Shown: one piece after another, positions 34,432-43,239 of the stretch
Layout: every line of letters starts with the position of its first letter
Numbering within the stretch: the stretch's first letter is position 1
Position numbers and translations under genes: made by a program
The notes under the pieces: model-generated
Database searches by the model: none
Seen by the model: only the letters and a program-made list of their open reading frames with translations
What the model was told of the DNA's origin: nothing
Assembly (NCBI GenBank): GCA_964440295.1
Contig: CAYTRT010000007.1
Span: 1 to 48,512, forward strand
DNA from: CALIKS01 sp964440295
Lineage (GTDB): Archaea > Thermoproteota > Nitrososphaeria_A > Caldarchaeales > Calditenuaceae
Direction: 5' to 3'
Length of the DNA: 48,512 bases

Positions 34432-34539
34432 CCAGAATTATGTCTCTAATACGTCCTCATAACCATGCGTCTAGCTGAGTCATGAGCCATGGGTAGGAGC
34501 AGTTATTAGGCAATACGCATCCTCAGATTGGTGATAGGG

Positions 34540-35058
34540 ATGGATAGGCTCTGGGCTCCTTGGAGAATGGCCTACATAGGCGGACCTAGGACTGAGGGAT
34601 GCATTCTCTGCAAAAAACCCAGAGAGAAGAATGATAGGGCAAACTTGATAATAATGCGTGGAGACACTTGCTTCGTCATGCTGAATGCGTATCCATACAA
34701 TAATGGCCATCTCATGGTTGCGCCCTACAGACACGTCGGCGATATAAGGAGGCTATCGATGAGGGAGTCGTCAGAACTGATGAGGCTATCCATCCTGAGC
34801 GTCGACCTACTCAGCAGGGCTCTCAACCCATCCGGGTTCAACATCGGCATGAATCTAGGAAGAGTAGCAGGCGCCGGAATAGCGGACCACATACACATGC
34901 ACGTAGTTCCGAGATGGACAGGCGACACAAACTATATGCCGGTCATAGCGGAAACGAAGGTTCTCCCAGAATACTTAGACAGTACTTATTCAAGATTGAT
35001 GGAGCACCTATCTCAGGAAATGAAGAACAGGCTACAACTGTCTGGCGGCTCGGAATGA
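34540..35058 (+). CDS. HIT-family nucleotide hydrolase/transferase
   Basis: A 172-residue histidine-triad protein: WAPWRMAYIGG, the zinc-type cysteines in CILCKK, LNAYPYNNGHLMVAPYRHV, and the catalytic HIHMHVVPRW motif. The N-terminal start and length match ApaH/Ap4A phosphorylase-like archaeal HIT proteins that act on dinucleoside polyphosphates or AMP conjugates. The ATG at 34540 is chosen over TTG 34528 and GTG 34531 because homologues begin MDRLWAPWR. Confidence 0.9.
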   Translation: MDRLWAPWRMAYIGGPRTEGCILCKKPREKNDRANLIIMRGDTCFVMLNAYPYNNGHLMVAPYRHVGDIRRLSMRESSELMRLSILSVDLLSRALNPSGFNIGMNLGRVAGAGIADHIHMHVVPRWTGDTNYMPVIAETKVLPEYLDSTYSRLMEHLSQEMKNRLQLSGGSE

Positions 35059-35094
35059 TGGGCTAGCCCCTAAATACAGCTTGCTTTTTATTAT

Positions 35095-35754
35095 TTGCTC
35101 GTGAAGAGAATCAAGGCCATCATCACGGACATCGACGCAACAATCATAGATAATAGAGAGAGACGCGTCAAGGCAGTGGAGAAAGTACTGGGCTTTAGGC
35201 TTGACGGCGAGAGGAGAAAAAGAGCATACAACGCCCTCACGGTCGAGGACGTTGCGAGGCTTGCCGGCGTAGAGCTGAACGAGAAGGCCCTTAGAGAAAT
35301 AATCGACGTGTTCCTCGACGACTTAAAACTCTATGAGTTCGACCGACCTGCGGACGGCGCGGTCGAGACGCTTAATCAATTATCTAGGGACGGAGTAGTC
35401 GTAGTTTACGTCACGGGTAGGCCCGGAACCGAATACATCACTCCATTCATCGAGAAGATGGGGTTTCCAAAGGGCCCGGTGTATTATGAGAGAATCACTG
35501 GAGAGGGGGCCGACGAGATCAAGAAGATACTCTTAGAAACGGCGCTGAAGGATAATGGGTTTGAGGGCAGCGAAGTTGTTTCGCTTGGAGACATGCCGCA
35601 TGACGGTGTTGCCTCGCGCTCTCTGAACATATATAGCATAGGCACGACGCAGATTTCAGGCGTCCCTCCGGAGTTTTTAAGACCATATTTTGACGAGGTC
35701 ATAACGCATATCTCATCCCTTCCATCAATCATTAAGAGGCTAGAGAGGCCTTGA
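35095..35754 (+). CDS. HAD-superfamily hydrolase
   Basis: A 219-residue HAD phosphatase-like protein with nucleophile motif ITDIDATIID, VVYVTGRPG (motif II region) and the acidic SLGDMPHDGVAS (motif IV). The cap is helical (35-95). The substrate is unknown. Starts at TTG 35095 or GTG 35101; a T-rich TATA-like stretch lies right before, so the transcript may be leaderless. Confidence 0.87.
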   Translation: MLVKRIKAIITDIDATIIDNRERRVKAVEKVLGFRLDGERRKRAYNALTVEDVARLAGVELNEKALREIIDVFLDDLKLYEFDRPADGAVETLNQLSRDGVVVVYVTGRPGTEYITPFIEKMGFPKGPVYYERITGEGADEIKKILLETALKDNGFEGSEVVSLGDMPHDGVASRSLNIYSIGTTQISGVPPEFLRPYFDEVITHISSLPSIIKRLERP

Positions 35755-35783
35755 TTCGAATATGTGAAAATTTAATTTGAATG

Positions 35784-35802
35784 AATTGATTAGCGATCAA
35801 TT
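35784..35802. repeat. Inverted repeat upstream of taw1
   Basis: AATTGAT-TAGCG-ATCAATT is a 7-bp inverted repeat with a 5-nt spacer, directly before a TATA-like TGTTTATTA. It could be an operator or the upstream gene's weak terminator. Confidence 0.4.
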
Positions 35803-35853
35803 GTTTATTAGTGGCTATGATTAATTCTGTAACAGGCGGGAGTAGTAGGCGGC

Positions 35854-36882
35854 ATGGAGGTGGCAAAGTACTCAGAGGAGAGGATCAAGAAGTACCTAGC
35901 AGCGGGCTATAGGCTGATAGGAAACGAGAAGCACTCAGGGGTAGAGATATGTAGGTGGACTAAGTCGAGACTGAGGGGAGAGAGGAACTGCTACAAATCC
36001 ATCTATGGAATCGACTCGAGGAGATGCATCCAGATGACCCCCACCATAGACTTCTGCAACTTTGCATGTCCTTGGTGCTGGAGACCCTTCGGCCTGCATA
36101 GAAACAAGTCTCACGGTTCTAGATGGGACGATCCCAAGACGATAGTCGACGAGATGATAAAGGCGCAGAGAGAGCTCCTATCAGGATTCGGGGGAAACCC
36201 GCTTACAAGCAGAGAAGCCTACATGAAGGCGATGAGGCCTGCGCATGTCGCGATATCCCTAGATGGCGAGCCAACTCTCTATCCCGCACTCGCCGGGCTT
36301 GTCAAGGAGATCAATAGTAGGGGCATGACGAGCTTCCTCGTAACAAATGGCTCGCTACCAAGCAGGCTCTTAGAGCTGCTGAGAGAGGACGCCATCCCCA
36401 CAAACCTCTACATAAGTGTCTACGCGACAAACGAGGCTGACTACGACTCGGTTACAAATACATCGTTTAGGGGCGTGTTCAATAAAGTTTTGGAGAGCCT
36501 CAGCCTAATGAGAAGGTTCGGCGAGAGGGGCTGCAGGACAGTCTTTAGGATGACAGTCGCGAAGGGGCTCAACATGAAGGACCCCGACGGCTACGCAGGC
36601 CTGATAAAGAATGCTGAGCCCCACTTCGTCGAGGTCAAGGGGTACGCCTGGCTGGGCGAGTCGAGGCTAAGACTGCCCAGGACGGCCTCGCCTACTTACG
36701 AGGAACTCGAGAAATTCGCCGAAGAAGTGATAAGCAAAGCGGGCTACACGATAAGGATGCGTGACAGGGTCAGCAACATAGTGGTGGCTGTTAGGGATGA
36801 GGATACTTGGAGATGGAACCTCCAGCTCGTCAAAAAGATCTCCAAACTCGAGGGCGTGCCTGCGAAGAATATTAGCGACTAG
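35854..36882 (+). CDS. taw1: tRNA 4-demethylwyosine synthase Taw1
   Basis: A 342-residue radical SAM enzyme that converts N1-methylguanosine-37 of tRNA-Phe to 4-demethylwyosine. The radical SAM cluster is CNFACPWCW (68-76), and the second cluster cysteines are Cys33, Cys46 and Cys59 upstream. SLDGEPTLYP is the SAM-binding GGEP equivalent, and YAWLGESRLRL is specific for the TYW1/Taw1 family. The flavodoxin domain of eukaryotic TYW1 is absent, as in other archaea. Start ATG 35854 has GGCGG upstream. Confidence 0.95.
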   Translation: MEVAKYSEERIKKYLAAGYRLIGNEKHSGVEICRWTKSRLRGERNCYKSIYGIDSRRCIQMTPTIDFCNFACPWCWRPFGLHRNKSHGSRWDDPKTIVDEMIKAQRELLSGFGGNPLTSREAYMKAMRPAHVAISLDGEPTLYPALAGLVKEINSRGMTSFLVTNGSLPSRLLELLREDAIPTNLYISVYATNEADYDSVTNTSFRGVFNKVLESLSLMRRFGERGCRTVFRMTVAKGLNMKDPDGYAGLIKNAEPHFVEVKGYAWLGESRLRLPRTASPTYEELEKFAEEVISKAGYTIRMRDRVSNIVVAVRDEDTWRWNLQLVKKISKLEGVPAKNISD

Positions 36883-36945
36883 GCCGCTTCCTACTTATTA
36901 AATCTTTAAGAAATAGCTATTTCTAATTTTATTATCGTTAAAGAG

Positions 36946-38352
36946 ATGAAGCTAGTCTTCAAGTTCGGCGGCACGTCGCTCGCTGACGGTGAAAGAATTA
37001 AACACGCCGCAGAATTGGTGGCGAAATACCTCGGCGAGAATAAGATAGCCGTGGTCTGCTCAGCGATGGGCGACACGACTGATAACTTAATCGATGCGTT
37101 AGAGGCCGCCCTCAGCGGCGACAAGAAGAAGATTGATGAGCTGCTCTCCGAGCTTTGCAATTTACACTTTGAGGCCGTCAAGAAGGCCGTGAGCATTGAT
37201 AAGATTAGGGAGGAGGTCTACTCAAAAATTTCAGAGAACATAGAGAACCTCAGACAAGTGCTCTACAGTATTTATTACTTGAGGGAAGCCACTCCTAGGA
37301 CGCGTGACTACGTCCTCTCGTTTGGAGAGAGAATGTCTACGAGGATCATGTATGGAGCGTTGGAGAGTCTGGGAGTCGATGCCAAGTATCTAACGGGTGG
37401 CGAGGCCGGAATAGTCACTGACTCCTCATTCGGAGAAGCTGTACCGATCATGGAGACTACCCTTAAGCTGGTGAGGGAGAGGGTCGGAGGACTACTAGAC
37501 AAAAATATCACTCCAGTCATCACGGGATTTATAGGAGTTAATGAGGATGGCGTGATAACGACGCTAGGCAGAGGTGGGTCAGACTATACAGCCACGCTCA
37601 TCGCGCATGGAATAAGCGCTGACGAGGTCTGGCTTTGGTCCGATGTCGATGGATTGATGACCTCTGACCCGAGGATAGTTAACGATGCGAAAGTCATACC
37701 TGAAATATCCTTCGAGGAAGCCATGGAGATGGCTCTTTTTGGTGCAAAGGGACTTCATCCAAGGGCACTAGAGCCTGCCCGAATGGGCAAAATTAAGGTG
37801 AGGATAAAAAATACATTCAATCCATCTGCACCCGGCACCCTCATATCAGAGACCGCTAAAGCATTTGACAGCATCGTCAAGGCTGTCCTACTCGTCAAGG
37901 ACGTCGCCATGATTACGCTGAGGGGATCATCAGTCGTAGGTAGGGCGGGTACTGCTGGAAGAATTCTCAGCGAGCTCGGAAGACTGGGTGTAAACGTAAT
38001 GATGATCTCGCAGAGCGTCTCAGAGTCCGCCATGTCCTTCATAGTGAAGAGGAGACTAAGCAACTTAGCTGTAAGCGAACTAGAGAATGAATTCGTCAAG
38101 ACGGGGTTGTTGAAAGAGATCGAGTGCGAGCCAGACGTAGTGGTCGTAGCTGTGGTTGGGGAAGGAATGAGGGGAACCCCGGGAGTCGCGAGCAGAGTCT
38201 TCGGGGCCGTTGCAAAGAGAGGAATAAACATCAGGATGATCGCTCAGGGATCATCAGAGCTAAACATATCATTCGTAGTGAAGGAGAGGGACGGTGTTGA
38301 GGCCGTCAGGGCAGTTCACGAGGAGTACGGCCTAGGAGGGTTAAAATCCTGA
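36946..38352 (+). CDS. lysC: Aspartate kinase
   Basis: A 468-residue aspartokinase. FKFGGTSLADG opens the kinase domain; TTLGRGGSDYTATLIA and LWSDVDGLMTSDPR complete the ATP and aspartate sites. Two ACT domains (about 315-465; GSSVVGRAGTAGRIL, then VVAVVGEGMRGTPGVA) provide feedback control by lysine or threonine. First step of the lysine/threonine/methionine pathway. No other pathway gene is adjacent. Confidence 0.95.
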   Translation: MKLVFKFGGTSLADGERIKHAAELVAKYLGENKIAVVCSAMGDTTDNLIDALEAALSGDKKKIDELLSELCNLHFEAVKKAVSIDKIREEVYSKISENIENLRQVLYSIYYLREATPRTRDYVLSFGERMSTRIMYGALESLGVDAKYLTGGEAGIVTDSSFGEAVPIMETTLKLVRERVGGLLDKNITPVITGFIGVNEDGVITTLGRGGSDYTATLIAHGISADEVWLWSDVDGLMTSDPRIVNDAKVIPEISFEEAMEMALFGAKGLHPRALEPARMGKIKVRIKNTFNPSAPGTLISETAKAFDSIVKAVLLVKDVAMITLRGSSVVGRAGTAGRILSELGRLGVNVMMISQSVSESAMSFIVKRRLSNLAVSELENEFVKTGLLKEIECEPDVVVVAVVGEGMRGTPGVASRVFGAVAKRGINIRMIAQGSSELNISFVVKERDGVEAVRAVHEEYGLGGLKS

Positions 38353-38391
38353 GCCGTATCTACTGATCTTCGGAAAATTAAGGTATATAAA

Positions 38392-38402
38392 ATAAATTAA
38401 GA
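38392..38402 (+). promoter_or_regulatory. TATA box of the EF-2 gene
   Basis: GGTATATAAAA is a canonical archaeal TATA box about 35-45 nt before the EF-2 ATG, with GGAGAGGAG as a strong ribosome-binding site just before the ATG. Confidence 0.7.
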
Positions 38403-38434
38403 GTAGATGCATGGAGAAAGAGTAAGGAGAGGAG

Positions 38435-40624
38435 ATGCCGAGAATAAAAAAGATATCTGAAGTATTGGACATACTTAGGAACAAGGATAGAATCAGAAAT
38501 ATCGGAATCATCGCGCATGTAGATCATGGAAAGACGACTACGAGCGACTCACTTCTGGCCGCCGCTGGGCTACTCTCGCCCGCACTTGCTGGGAGGGCGC
38601 TGGCGCTCGACTACTTGGAGGAGGAGCAGCAGAGGCAGATGACAATCAAGGCGGCAAACGTCTCTCTATACTACGAGATGGACGGCACGCCATTCATAAT
38701 CAACCTCATAGACACTCCTGGACACGTAGACTTCTCTGGAAGAGTCACTAGGGCCCTCAGGGCGATCGATGGAGCGGTCGTCGTCGTGGACGCAGTCGAA
38801 GGAGTAATGACACAGACAGAGACTGTCGTCAGGCAGGCACTAGGCGAGAGGGTTCGACCCGTACTCTACATAAATAAAGTTGACAGACTGATTAAGGAGC
38901 TAAGGCTGCCTCCTGAAAAGATTCAGGAGACCCTCGGCCGAATAGTGCTAGAAGTTAATAGGCTAATAGACATGTATGCTGAGCCTGAGTATCGTGAAAA
39001 ATGGAAGCTCAGCTTCCAGTCAGGAACTGTTGCCATAGGTAGCGCGAAGGATAGATGGGGCTTCACTGTCCCGCAGGCCCAGAAGAAGGGAGTAAAATTC
39101 AGTGACGTCCTGCAGGCCTTCGTCAATAATAATTTAGACTGGCTCAAGGAAACGATGCCTCTGCATGAGGCTATACTCGAGATGGTGATTAATCATCATC
39201 CCCCACCACACGTCGCTCAGAGGTATAGGATTCCGAAGATCTGGAGAGGACCGCTAGAATCAGACATTGGGCAGGCAATGCTGGAGTGCGACGAGAATGG
39301 ACCAACCGTCATGGCTGTCACCGACGTCAAAGTTGATCCCCAGGCAGGAGTAGTAGCGACGGGTAGACTATTCAGCGGCACGGTGTCAGACGGTGACACC
39401 TTAGTAATAGTGGGCCGAAATATTCAGAGTAGAGTGCAGCAAGTAGCTGTCTATATGGGGCAGGCAAGAGAGATTGTCTCGACGCTGCCGGCGGGCAACA
39501 TTCCCGCACTCTTGGGAATTGAAGACGCCAGGGCGGGCGACACCCTATCTGTTAAGGAGATGGTCCCGTTCGAGTCCCTAAAGTACGTCTCTGAGCCAGT
39601 AGTCACGGTCTCGATAGAGCCGAAGCATAGTAAAGACCTGCCTAGGCTGGTTGACTTCCTGCAAAAACTAACGATCGAGGACCCGACATTAGTCACAGTT
39701 GTCAGGCCCGAGACGGGAGAGTACCTAATCAGCGGCATGGGCACGCTCCACCTAGAAATTGCATTAACCTGGATTCAGAAGGCTGGGCTTGAGGTGGTTG
39801 CGGGAAAGCCGATAATACTTTACAGAGAGACAATCAGTAAGAAAGGAAAAGTATTCGAGGGCAAATCACCAAACAGGCACAACAAGATATACATGTATGT
39901 CGAGAAGCTCGACGAGGAGATTGTTGAGCTGATCAGGAGAGGCGAGATCTTCGACGAGATGGATAGGAAGCAGATCGCGAAGATCCTGAGGGATCATGGA
40001 TGGGACGCGGACGAGGCTAGAGGCGTATGGACGATAGACCCAAACGGGAACATACTGGTGGACATGACTAAGGGAGCGCAGTTCCTACACGAGAGCAAGA
40101 TGATGATTGTGGGAGGATTCCAACGAGTCGTCCAGGAAGGACCACTTGCGGCAGAGAGAATGAGGGGGATCAAGGCAGTCCTGGTAAACGTCGACCTCCA
40201 CGAAGACCCCGTACACAGGGGATACGCTCAGATAGCTCCAGCAACCTGGAGATCACTCTACGCAAGCATACTCAGCGCTGACCCCGTACTGCTCGAGCCA
40301 GTCCTTAAGCTAGAGGTTAAGGTGCCTCCAGACCTGATGGGCGCTGTTACGTCGATAGTTAGCTCGAAGCGTGGAAGAATAATGGATGTGAAACAGTCAG
40401 AGTACATAACGGTTGTTTACGGAGAGATCCCGGCCTCAGAGACAGGCGATTTATCCGAGGTCCTAAGAAGCTCAACGATGGGCAAGGCCTTCTGGGGCAC
40501 AGAGTTCTATGCCTGGAAACCAGTACCAGCATCACTGCATGAGAAAGTAATCATGGAGATTAGGAAGAGGAAGGGAATGCCACTCGAGTTGCCTAAGATC
40601 TCTGACTACGTCGAGGAGGAATAA
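38435..40624 (+). CDS. fusA: Translation elongation factor aEF-2
   Basis: A 729-residue EF-2: G1 AHVDHGKTTTSD, DTPGHVDFSGRV (G3), NKVDRL (G4), and the GTEFYAWKPVPASL domain V ending. The diphthamide histidine is present (His594 in DPVHRGYAQ). Two positions deviate from typical archaeal EF-2: switch I reads RQMT (Arg67-Thr70) rather than RG(I/M)T, and the diphthamide loop has HRGYAQ rather than HRGPAQ. It may be the single EF-2 of a divergent lineage or a paralogue; the window also encodes diphthine synthase. Confidence 0.95.
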   Translation: MPRIKKISEVLDILRNKDRIRNIGIIAHVDHGKTTTSDSLLAAAGLLSPALAGRALALDYLEEEQQRQMTIKAANVSLYYEMDGTPFIINLIDTPGHVDFSGRVTRALRAIDGAVVVVDAVEGVMTQTETVVRQALGERVRPVLYINKVDRLIKELRLPPEKIQETLGRIVLEVNRLIDMYAEPEYREKWKLSFQSGTVAIGSAKDRWGFTVPQAQKKGVKFSDVLQAFVNNNLDWLKETMPLHEAILEMVINHHPPPHVAQRYRIPKIWRGPLESDIGQAMLECDENGPTVMAVTDVKVDPQAGVVATGRLFSGTVSDGDTLVIVGRNIQSRVQQVAVYMGQAREIVSTLPAGNIPALLGIEDARAGDTLSVKEMVPFESLKYVSEPVVTVSIEPKHSKDLPRLVDFLQKLTIEDPTLVTVVRPETGEYLISGMGTLHLEIALTWIQKAGLEVVAGKPIILYRETISKKGKVFEGKSPNRHNKIYMYVEKLDEEIVELIRRGEIFDEMDRKQIAKILRDHGWDADEARGVWTIDPNGNILVDMTKGAQFLHESKMMIVGGFQRVVQEGPLAAERMRGIKAVLVNVDLHEDPVHRGYAQIAPATWRSLYASILSADPVLLEPVLKLEVKVPPDLMGAVTSIVSSKRGRIMDVKQSEYITVVYGEIPASETGDLSEVLRSSTMGKAFWGTEFYAWKPVPASLHEKVIMEIRKRKGMPLELPKISDYVEEE

Positions 40625-40674
40625 CTCCACAATGTCTTAATTAATGCTACTGAATTTTATCTACATATATTTTC

Positions 40675-42264
40675 CTATGACGCGGGCTTGCCCTTTAGCT
40701 CGAATTGTTTTTCATAAAGCGCCTTGAGTCTCTGGTAAGTATCGATCTCCTCCGGACTCTTGTCGTCGCGTATCCTCACTATTCTGGCAAAGCGCAGTGC
40801 ATATCCACTCTCGTAGTGGGGGCTTCTCTGAATTTCGTTGTAAGCGACCTCGACCACTACTTCTGGCCTGACGACGACGCCCCACTCCCACTCCGAGGTC
40901 TTTAAGGAAAGGAGGCGCTCAGTCATTTGCTTGAACTCGTCGTCCGTCAGTCCCTTGAATGTCTTTCCAACCATTAAGTATCGCCCAGTCTCCTCGTCAA
41001 GCACTGCCAAGTGATAGTTGCTCAGCCATCCCCTCCTCCTTCCATGTCCCCACTCGGCCGCTATTATCACTAAGTCAAGCCTCTCCGCCGGCTTTATCTT
41101 GAGCCACAGCGCGCCCCTCCTGCCCGGAGTATAAGGACTCATCGGGTCCTTCGCCATTATGCCCTCATGTCCCTGCTCTATGACCTTCTTGAGGAACGCC
41201 TCTGCGTCGGCTCTATTATTGACCTCCAGCTTGGGCGCCAAGATATCTTTACTAACTATCCTCTCAAGCAGCATCCTCCTCTCCACGTATGGCTTATCGA
41301 TTGTCGCCTCGCCGTTAATCATCAATACGTCGAATATCCACATCTTTAGCGGGACCTCGCTGATCGCCGCCTCAATCTCCCTCTCGCGAGCCACCCTCCG
41401 CATAGTGTCTTGGAAGGGCAGCGCCCTCCCAGAAGAATCGACCGCGACTACTTCTCCGTCGAGGATCGCTGAGTAGGCATTGATTGACCTAGACAGTGTG
41501 GCGACGATGTCGGGCATGCTCGACGTGACGTCTGATAAGCGACGAGTAAATAGCCTAATATCATCTCCAAGCTTGTGGATCTGCAGCCTCACGCCGTCGT
41601 ACTTTGGTTCGAGACAGGTCTTGCCGCGATGCCTGTCAAGAGCATCCTGCACGTCGTAGCACATCTCCGCCAGCATCGGCCTGAGAGGACTGAAAACTCT
41701 GAGCTCTATGCGTCTAGACAATTCTCCGGACAGTGCTAGCCTGACTAGCTCCCCGATATCTCCGACGACCATGTCAAGCCTCCTCACCTCTTCACCACTC
41801 ATTCCATAGAGCGCTGAGACCGCGTCGAGGAGTAGGCCGACGTTAACGCCGTGCCGCATCTCGCCGGTAAGTATCCTCACCAACCACTCAAGCTCCTCGC
41901 TACTGCACCTTGAAAACAATGACTGCAGCACAGCCATCTTCTTGAACCTCGAGTCATGTCCCTTAACGGTAGATAGCAGCCTAAGCGTGGACCAGAGCTC
42001 CTGGAGAGTCAATGGTCCTTGGAGCAGCGTCGAGGTGGGGCCGGAGTCCAGCGCGGCCTTAATGAGCGCCCAGCCGATGTTCGGCGGGGTCTTGTTTTTC
42101 TCCTCAGATATGCGTCCAATCAAGAGATAGGAGGCAACCTTCGCATCGTCTGGAGATAATCTTCGGAGATAGTTCGTAATCAGCTGGACCTTCAGATTTC
42201 GACCCGTAGTCTTCTCGAGGGAGCGACAAAGCTCGACGAGCTCTGAGAATAGCGCTCCCTCCAT
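40675..42264 (-). CDS. lig: ATP-dependent DNA ligase
   Basis: A 529-residue archaeal DNA ligase. The N-terminal DNA-binding domain includes LTGEMRHGVNVGL. The nucleotidyltransferase domain has the adenylated lysine in EPKYDGVR (Lys221), DGEVVAVDSS (motif III region) and GHEGIMAKDP (motif IV), with WLKIKP (motif V). The OB domain ends with ALRFARIVRIRDDKSPEEIDT. It is somewhat short for the family (usually ~560-600). It seals nicks in replication and repair. The uS19 gene lies 14 nt upstream on the same strand. Confidence 0.95.
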   Translation of the reverse strand: MEGALFSELVELCRSLEKTTGRNLKVQLITNYLRRLSPDDAKVASYLLIGRISEEKNKTPPNIGWALIKAALDSGPTSTLLQGPLTLQELWSTLRLLSTVKGHDSRFKKMAVLQSLFSRCSSEELEWLVRILTGEMRHGVNVGLLLDAVSALYGMSGEEVRRLDMVVGDIGELVRLALSGELSRRIELRVFSPLRPMLAEMCYDVQDALDRHRGKTCLEPKYDGVRLQIHKLGDDIRLFTRRLSDVTSSMPDIVATLSRSINAYSAILDGEVVAVDSSGRALPFQDTMRRVAREREIEAAISEVPLKMWIFDVLMINGEATIDKPYVERRMLLERIVSKDILAPKLEVNNRADAEAFLKKVIEQGHEGIMAKDPMSPYTPGRRGALWLKIKPAERLDLVIIAAEWGHGRRRGWLSNYHLAVLDEETGRYLMVGKTFKGLTDDEFKQMTERLLSLKTSEWEWGVVVRPEVVVEVAYNEIQRSPHYESGYALRFARIVRIRDDKSPEEIDTYQRLKALYEKQFELKGKPAS

Positions 42265-42278
42265 CTCTGTAGCGGAGA

Positions 42279-42674
42279 TTACTTCAACGGTACGTACATG
42301 CTACTCTTGGTCGCGCCTACTCCGGGCCGGCCGTGGACCACGCGTTTGTTTGTGATCGCGAACTCTCCGAGTCTGTGTCCGATCATCTCTGGCCTTATCT
42401 CGACTGGCAGGAATTCTTTTCCGTTGTGGACCCAGATCGTGAGTCCAACCATCTCTGGGAGTATTATCATGTCCCTAGCGTGGGTCCTGATCGGCTTGTT
42501 GCTGTTTGTTTTCTTGAATTTTCTAATCTTTGCGAGTAGCTTTCTCTGTGCTTCTGTCAGCCCCCTCTTGAGGCTTCTCCGCTGCCGGCTTGGAAGTAGC
42601 TTGATGAATTGGTCCATGCTCATGTCGAGTAGCTGCTGTAGGTTGTATCCGCGGTAGGTGAATTCTCTGACCAT
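42279..42674 (-). CDS. rpsS: 30S ribosomal protein uS19, away from the S10 cluster
   Basis: A 131-residue archaeal uS19: FTYRGYNLQQLLDMSMDQFIKLL (N terminus), PIRTHARDMIILPEMVG, and GHRLGEFAITNKRVVHGRPG. In most archaea uS19 lies between uL2 and uL22; here its neighbours are DNA ligase and a ubiquitin-like gene. A TATA-like CTTAAATATGG near 42697-42706 (minus) would give an almost leaderless transcript. Confidence 0.95.
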   Translation of the reverse strand: MVREFTYRGYNLQQLLDMSMDQFIKLLPSRQRRSLKRGLTEAQRKLLAKIRKFKKTNSNKPIRTHARDMIILPEMVGLTIWVHNGKEFLPVEIRPEMIGHRLGEFAITNKRVVHGRPGVGATKSSMYVPLK

Positions 42675-42859
42675 CTATTAGTACCTTATTCGTCGCCATA
42701 TTTAAGGTAAGTGACGAATTATTGGTCACTGTGGAGCCTTGTTGAGTGGAATGTCTAGGAGTCGGAGCCTCGAAGGGCCACGGTTTTCTGGTTAACGACA
42801 TGATGTAAATAATCTCTGGAATATACTGTGGATCTATCTCTTGGCGGAGTGTGATAATT

Positions 42860-42868
42860 GTTTATAGC
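42860..42868 (+). promoter_or_regulatory. TATA box of the ubiquitin-like gene
   Basis: GTTTATAGC lies about 38 nt before ATG 42906, with GAGG directly before the ATG. The 42675-42859 stretch otherwise holds nothing I can assign. Confidence 0.5.
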
Positions 42869-42905
42869 TTTTCATGGGCTTGCCTCTGAGTGACTTGGCT
42901 TGAGG

Positions 42906-43136
42906 ATGGTTATTGTCCCGCTAGTGGGTAGGCCGAGGAAGATCGTGATCGAGACCGACTCCAAGGCGCTGGTCGCCAACGTGAAGGACGCTGTCTGCAG
43001 GATGCTTAATCTTCCGGTCGAGAGCTTTAGGCTCGCTTTTAGGGGCAGAGTGTTGGCCGAGTCTGCCTCTCTTGAGGAGGAGGGCGTCCAAGAGGGCGAG
43101 CAGTACTATCTATTCCCCGGCGTCGTCGGTGGTTGA
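42906..43136 (+). CDS. Ubiquitin-like protein ending in Gly-Gly
   Basis: From ATG 42906 this is 76 residues, the exact length of mature ubiquitin, ending in Gly75-Gly76. It aligns with ubiquitin without gaps: Asn25-Val26-Lys27, Arg42-Leu43-x-Phe45-x-Gly47, Leu50, Leu56 and Gln62 are at identical positions. Differences include Ala44 for Ile44, Arg48 for Lys48, Glu63 for Lys63 and Gly72 for Arg72. Only three lysines remain (12, 20, 27). This is closer to ubiquitin than to MoaD/ThiS/SAMP sulfur carriers. It lacks a tail after GG, unlike the Caldiarchaeum protein. No E1, E2, RING or JAB gene is in the window. TTG 42900 is an alternative start adding two residues. Confidence 0.88.
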   Translation: MVIVPLVGRPRKIVIETDSKALVANVKDAVCRMLNLPVESFRLAFRGRVLAESASLEEEGVQEGEQYYLFPGVVGG

Positions 43137-43171
43137 TCGTCGTTAGGGGGACGAGCGGCCCCGACGTAAAG

Positions 43172-43178
43172 TTTATTA
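43172..43178 (+). promoter_or_regulatory. TATA-like box before the 43240 gene
   Basis: TTTATTA about 60 nt before GTG 43240 suggests the gene can be transcribed separately from the ubiquitin-like gene. Confidence 0.4.
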
Positions 43179-43239
43179 CCGATGGTATTTTGTAGTTTTG
43201 GAGGGGTGCTGACATGTGGGGTGAGGGTCTTCCAGATAG

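Noticed and set aside
42523..42801. 92-codon minus-strand frame across the uS19 start region
   Set aside because: It overlaps the uS19 coding region in another frame and spans its promoter; the composition is not protein-like.
42797..42890. Possible C/D box sRNA (CATGATGT ... CTGA) before the ubiquitin-like gene
   Set aside because: The box spacing is too long, the C box is imperfect, and no internal C'/D' pair or terminal stem is visible.
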